DNA from: Deltaproteobacteria bacterium
GTDB lineage: Bacteria > Desulfobacterota > Desulfobacteria > C00003060
Direction of reading: 5' to 3'
Length of the DNA: 7,418 nt
Assembly: GCA_030667105.1 (NCBI GenBank)
Contig: DAOUWN010000094.1
Location: 1-7,418, forward strand
Part shown: positions 4,771 to 7,418 of the stretch, piece after piece
Layout: the number at the start of each line of letters is the position of its first letter
Numbering within the stretch: the first letter of the stretch is position 1
Made by a program: the position numbers and the translations under genes
The notes under the pieces: generated by a model
Told to the model about the DNA's origin: nothing
The model's input: the letters and a program-made list of their open reading frames with translations, nothing else
Database searches by the model: none

Positions 4771-5736
4771 ATGAGAAAAAAGAATACAAAGACAAACAAG
4801 AAAGAGACTCCGACCAAGGATATTTTGGGGCCTGCCCAAGCGCCGGAATCCCCACCTGACTCACACCTGGTCAAATATGACCCTCTGCAACTATACCTGC
4901 GGGAAATCGGGCAGCACAGGCTTCTGACAAGAGAAGAAGAAAAGGAACTTGCTATCCGGGTCAAGGAACACGGAGACCGTGAGGCAGCCTACACACTGGT
5001 TACTTCCAACCTGAGGCTTGTGGTCAAGATAGCGATGGAGTTTCAACGGGTTTGGATGCAAAACCTGCTGGACTTGATTCAAGAAGGCAATATCGGACTC
5101 ATGCAAGCGGTTCAGAAGTTCGACCCGTACAGAGGGGTTCGGTTTTCTTACTATGCCTCCTTCTGGATCAAGGCATACATCCTCAAATTCATTATGGACA
5201 ATTGGCGACTGGTCAAAATCGGCACCACGCAGGCTCAACGAAAGCTCTTTTTCAGGCTTAAGAAGGAAAAACAGAAACTCATATCCGAGGGATTTGATCC
5301 AAAACCAAAACTCCTTTCTGAAAGGCTTGGAGTCACTGAGCAGGAAGTCACTGATATGGATCAACGCTTGGATGGGTGGGAGGTCTCCCTGGATGCCCCG
5401 ATCAAGGATGAGTCTGACGATGAGCGGATCGCATTTATTGCAACACCTGAAATGTCTTCCGAGACCAGGGTGGCAAAGAAAGAGATGGAGGCAATCCTTC
5501 ACGAAAAGCTGGCATCTTTCAAGAAAGACCTAAACGAGCGCGAACGCGACATCCTCAAAACCCGCCTTTTCTCCGACTCTCCGGCGACTCTTCAGGAGAT
5601 AGGCGAGCGTTATGGCATTTCAAGGGAGCGTGTCCGCCAGATTGAAAGCAATATGATCAGGAAGATGAAGTCGTACTTCGAACAAAAGATACCCGAATTT
5701 GACACATTTCTGGAAGGGCTTGGCCAAAGCGAATGA
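4771..5736 (+). CDS. rpoH: RNA polymerase sigma-32 family factor (RpoH-like)
   Basis: A group 3 sigma-70 family factor that directs RNA polymerase to heat-shock-type promoters. Of 321 residues, 1-35 are a Lys- then Pro-rich extension absent from the ~285-residue E. coli protein. Region 1.2 starts at YDPLQLYLREI (36-46). Region 2 spans about 72-152, with the core-binding segment LLDLIQEGNIGLMQAVQKFD (99-118) and the -10 recognition and melting helices about 125-152. The RpoH-box signature QRKLFFRLKK (156-165) follows and separates this from housekeeping sigma factors, as does the missing region 1.1. Region 4.2 is a helix-turn-helix at 272-300 containing EIGERYGISRERVRQIE. The start lacks a good Shine-Dalgarno site, with only GAAG at 4757-4760, in the loop of a CTGG/CCAG stem; poor initiation could be regulatory. 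The TPR lipoprotein starts 28 bases downstream on the same strand. Confidence 0.9.
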   Translation: MRKKNTKTNKKETPTKDILGPAQAPESPPDSHLVKYDPLQLYLREIGQHRLLTREEEKELAIRVKEHGDREAAYTLVTSNLRLVVKIAMEFQRVWMQNLLDLIQEGNIGLMQAVQKFDPYRGVRFSYYASFWIKAYILKFIMDNWRLVKIGTTQAQRKLFFRLKKEKQKLISEGFDPKPKLLSERLGVTEQEVTDMDQRLDGWEVSLDAPIKDESDDERIAFIATPEMSSETRVAKKEMEAILHEKLASFKKDLNERERDILKTRLFSDSPATLQEIGERYGISRERVRQIESNMIRKMKSYFEQKIPEFDTFLEGLGQSE

Positions 5737-5764
5737 AAAAAGCCGTTACAAGGAGAAAGAAAAC

Positions 5765-7418
5765 ATGTTTCAAAACCTGATTAGGGCGCTAATTATTGCA
5801 GGAGTCGTGCCGAGTCTGTTGGGTTGTGCCACTGGTGAGAAGACTGTGCCTGCCAGAGAGATACCTTCGACAGTGAAAGCAGAAGATGTTGGAGCCTACT
5901 ACTACTATACCCAGTCACGCCTTATGAAGAAGCGAGGCGAGATCAACAAGGCAATAGAGATGCTGAGGGAAGCTGTGGCCAGGGATGAAGATTCAGTGTA
6001 TTTGAAATCTGAACTTGCCCAGCTCTATCTTCAACACAATGACCATAAGCAAGCACTTGCAATTACACAAGACATTATCAAGAAAGATCCCAAGCACGTG
6101 CCTTCGATGATTATGATTGGCGGCATTAATGCAGTGCTGAATCAACATGCCGAGGCCATTGAGGCTTACGAAAAGGCCCTGGCGATGGACCCCGAGTCCG
6201 AGCGTATCCACCTATTGTTAGGCTCTGAATACGTTAAGAGCAAAGAACCGGACAAGGCCCTGAAACTGTATCAAGCTCTCACTGAGATAAACCCCGAGTC
6301 GTTTTCCGGACATTTTCACCTGGGAATGGTTGCTTCCTCGCTGAAACGCTATGACCTGGCAGAGGCCGCATTCTTGGAATGTCTTGAACTCAAGCCGGAT
6401 TATGAACAGCCCCTCTTTGAGCTTGTGAGCGTTTACGAAGCCACTGAAAAGCGCGAAAAAGTTGTGGAGACCTACGAAAGGCTTCTTGACAACAACCCGG
6501 ACAGCATCAAGGCGGCAGTGGGATTGGGACATTACTACTTGAAGATGGGCCGGACAGCGGATGCCGAGCAAGTGTTTGAGGAGCTGAAGATGCGGAGTCA
6601 ATCCAATCCGATGGTCGTCAAGCAAATTGCCCTCATATATCTGGACCAAAAGGAATACCTTGAGGCAGCCAGGACTTTGCAGTTGCTTGTGGAAGATGAT
6701 GCCGACAAACCGGAGATCCACTACTTTTTGGGAATGGCCTTTGAAGGGCTTAAGCAAACAGATGAAGCCATTGCAGCTTATGAGAAAGTCGGTCAGGGGG
6801 CTTCATACCACAGAAGCGCTCTTGTTCATCTTAGTTTTCTTTATGAGGAAAAAGGAGACCCAGACAGGGCAATCGAGCTGATGAAACAAGCCCTCGAAGC
6901 GGAACCCAATGACCCTGGGTCCTATTTGTTTCTTGGGGCACTCTATGAAGAGATGGAGTCTTATGATGAGGCCATTGACACACTTCAGAGGGGTCTCGAC
7001 TTGCAACCCGACCACATAAGACTTCGCTTTCGCCTGGGTGTGATTTACGACAAGGCCGGCAACAAAGAAGCGTGCATCAGCGAGATGAAGGCTCTTATTC
7101 AGATCGATCCGACGCATGCCGAGGCGCTAAACTACCTGGGCTATACCTATTGCGAACTCGGCATTAACCTTGACGAAGCAGAGAAGTTGATCAAAAGGGC
7201 CATGAAACACAAGCCAAACGATGGCTACATTACGGACAGCTTTGGATGGGTCTATTACAAGAAAGGGCTTTTCGAGGAGGCCGTCAAGTACCTTGAGGAA
7301 GCCGCCAGGCTTGTTTCAGATGATCCTACGATCCTCGAACACCTGGGCGATGCATACATAAAGGTGAACAATCCGACAGAGGCGTTAAAATATTACAGGA
7401 AAGCCTTGGAGAACAAGA
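5765..7418 (+). CDS. TPR-repeat lipoprotein (3' end beyond window)
   Basis: An open frame with no stop before the window's right edge, at least 551 residues. The start ATG has AAGGAG (5750-5755) nine bases upstream. Residues 1-20 are a short signal peptide ending in the lipobox SLLG before Cys21. The next residue is Ala, not the Asp inner-membrane retention signal, so the protein is probably exported and anchored in the outer membrane, facing the periplasm. After a linker with four consecutive Tyr (45-48), about 15 tetratricopeptide repeats of ~34 residues follow to the edge, with typical motifs such as EAIEAYEKALAMDPES and GLFEEAVKYLEEAARL. TPR arrays bind partner proteins; the partner cannot be told. 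It probably shares a transcript with the sigma factor gene. Similar lipoproteins are common in deltaproteobacteria, some linked to secretion or polysaccharide export, but nothing here decides that. Confidence 0.85.
   Translation, partial: MFQNLIRALIIAGVVPSLLGCATGEKTVPAREIPSTVKAEDVGAYYYYTQSRLMKKRGEINKAIEMLREAVARDEDSVYLKSELAQLYLQHNDHKQALAITQDIIKKDPKHVPSMIMIGGINAVLNQHAEAIEAYEKALAMDPESERIHLLLGSEYVKSKEPDKALKLYQALTEINPESFSGHFHLGMVASSLKRYDLAEAAFLECLELKPDYEQPLFELVSVYEATEKREKVVETYERLLDNNPDSIKAAVGLGHYYLKMGRTADAEQVFEELKMRSQSNPMVVKQIALIYLDQKEYLEAARTLQLLVEDDADKPEIHYFLGMAFEGLKQTDEAIAAYEKVGQGASYHRSALVHLSFLYEEKGDPDRAIELMKQALEAEPNDPGSYLFLGALYEEMESYDEAIDTLQRGLDLQPDHIRLRFRLGVIYDKAGNKEACISEMKALIQIDPTHAEALNYLGYTYCELGINLDEAEKLIKRAMKHKPNDGYITDSFGWVYYKKGLFEEAVKYLEEAARLVSDDPTILEHLGDAYIKVNNPTEALKYYRKALENK

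Noticed and set aside
4891..5502. 203-codon minus-strand frame
   Set aside because: Shadow of the sigma factor gene, whose domains are unambiguous on the plus strand.
6218..6757. 179-codon minus-strand frame
   Set aside because: Shadow of the TPR lipoprotein gene.

Overview
The window reads as chromosomal DNA of a bacterium, most likely a deltaproteobacterium in the broad sense (Desulfobacterota: sulfate reducers, syntrophs). The basis is a sigma-32 type sigma factor, an outer-membrane type lipoprotein signal, strong Shine-Dalgarno sites, a CCA-encoding tRNA, and the archaeal-type entry to the shikimate pathway, which is known from methanogens and also from many sulfate-reducing deltaproteobacteria. 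No species can be named from the sequence alone.

Layout. Bases 1-152 are a G+A-rich patch of short imperfect repeats. Bases 153-1081 hold no credible protein gene but carry a run of hairpins, several of them (stems of 8-14 pairs with small bulges) well beyond casual expectation. Bases 1131-1563 on the minus strand are a decayed toxin-antitoxin locus: an AbrB/MazE-fold antitoxin with its operator, fused by read-through into the start of a PIN-domain toxin of which only the first ~18 codons are recognisable. Bases 1575-1679 look like the tail of a lost gene. A complete tRNA-Arg(TCT) lies at 1725-1801 (minus).

Bases 2186-4060 (plus) carry two genes that together replace DAHP synthase and classical dehydroquinate synthase: 2-amino-3,7-dideoxy-D-threo-hept-6-ulosonate synthase, then 3-dehydroquinate synthase II. 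A small stand-alone EF-Tu-domain-2-like protein is convergent to them (4116-4373, minus). Just beyond it, at 4494-4532, is an exact 39-base copy of the 5' half of the tRNA-Arg, ending at the last base of the anticodon loop. The two copies bracket a 2.7-kb block holding the aromatic genes, which suggests past integration or duplication at this tRNA.

Bases 4771-7418 (plus) hold an RpoH-like sigma factor followed after 28 bases by a TPR lipoprotein with about 15 repeats that runs off the right edge; they look like one transcription unit.

The main points of interest are: a single base change that would restore an ATGA antitoxin-stop/toxin-start overlap; the tRNA 5'-half repeat around the aromatic genes; and the hairpin-rich non-coding stretch on the left.
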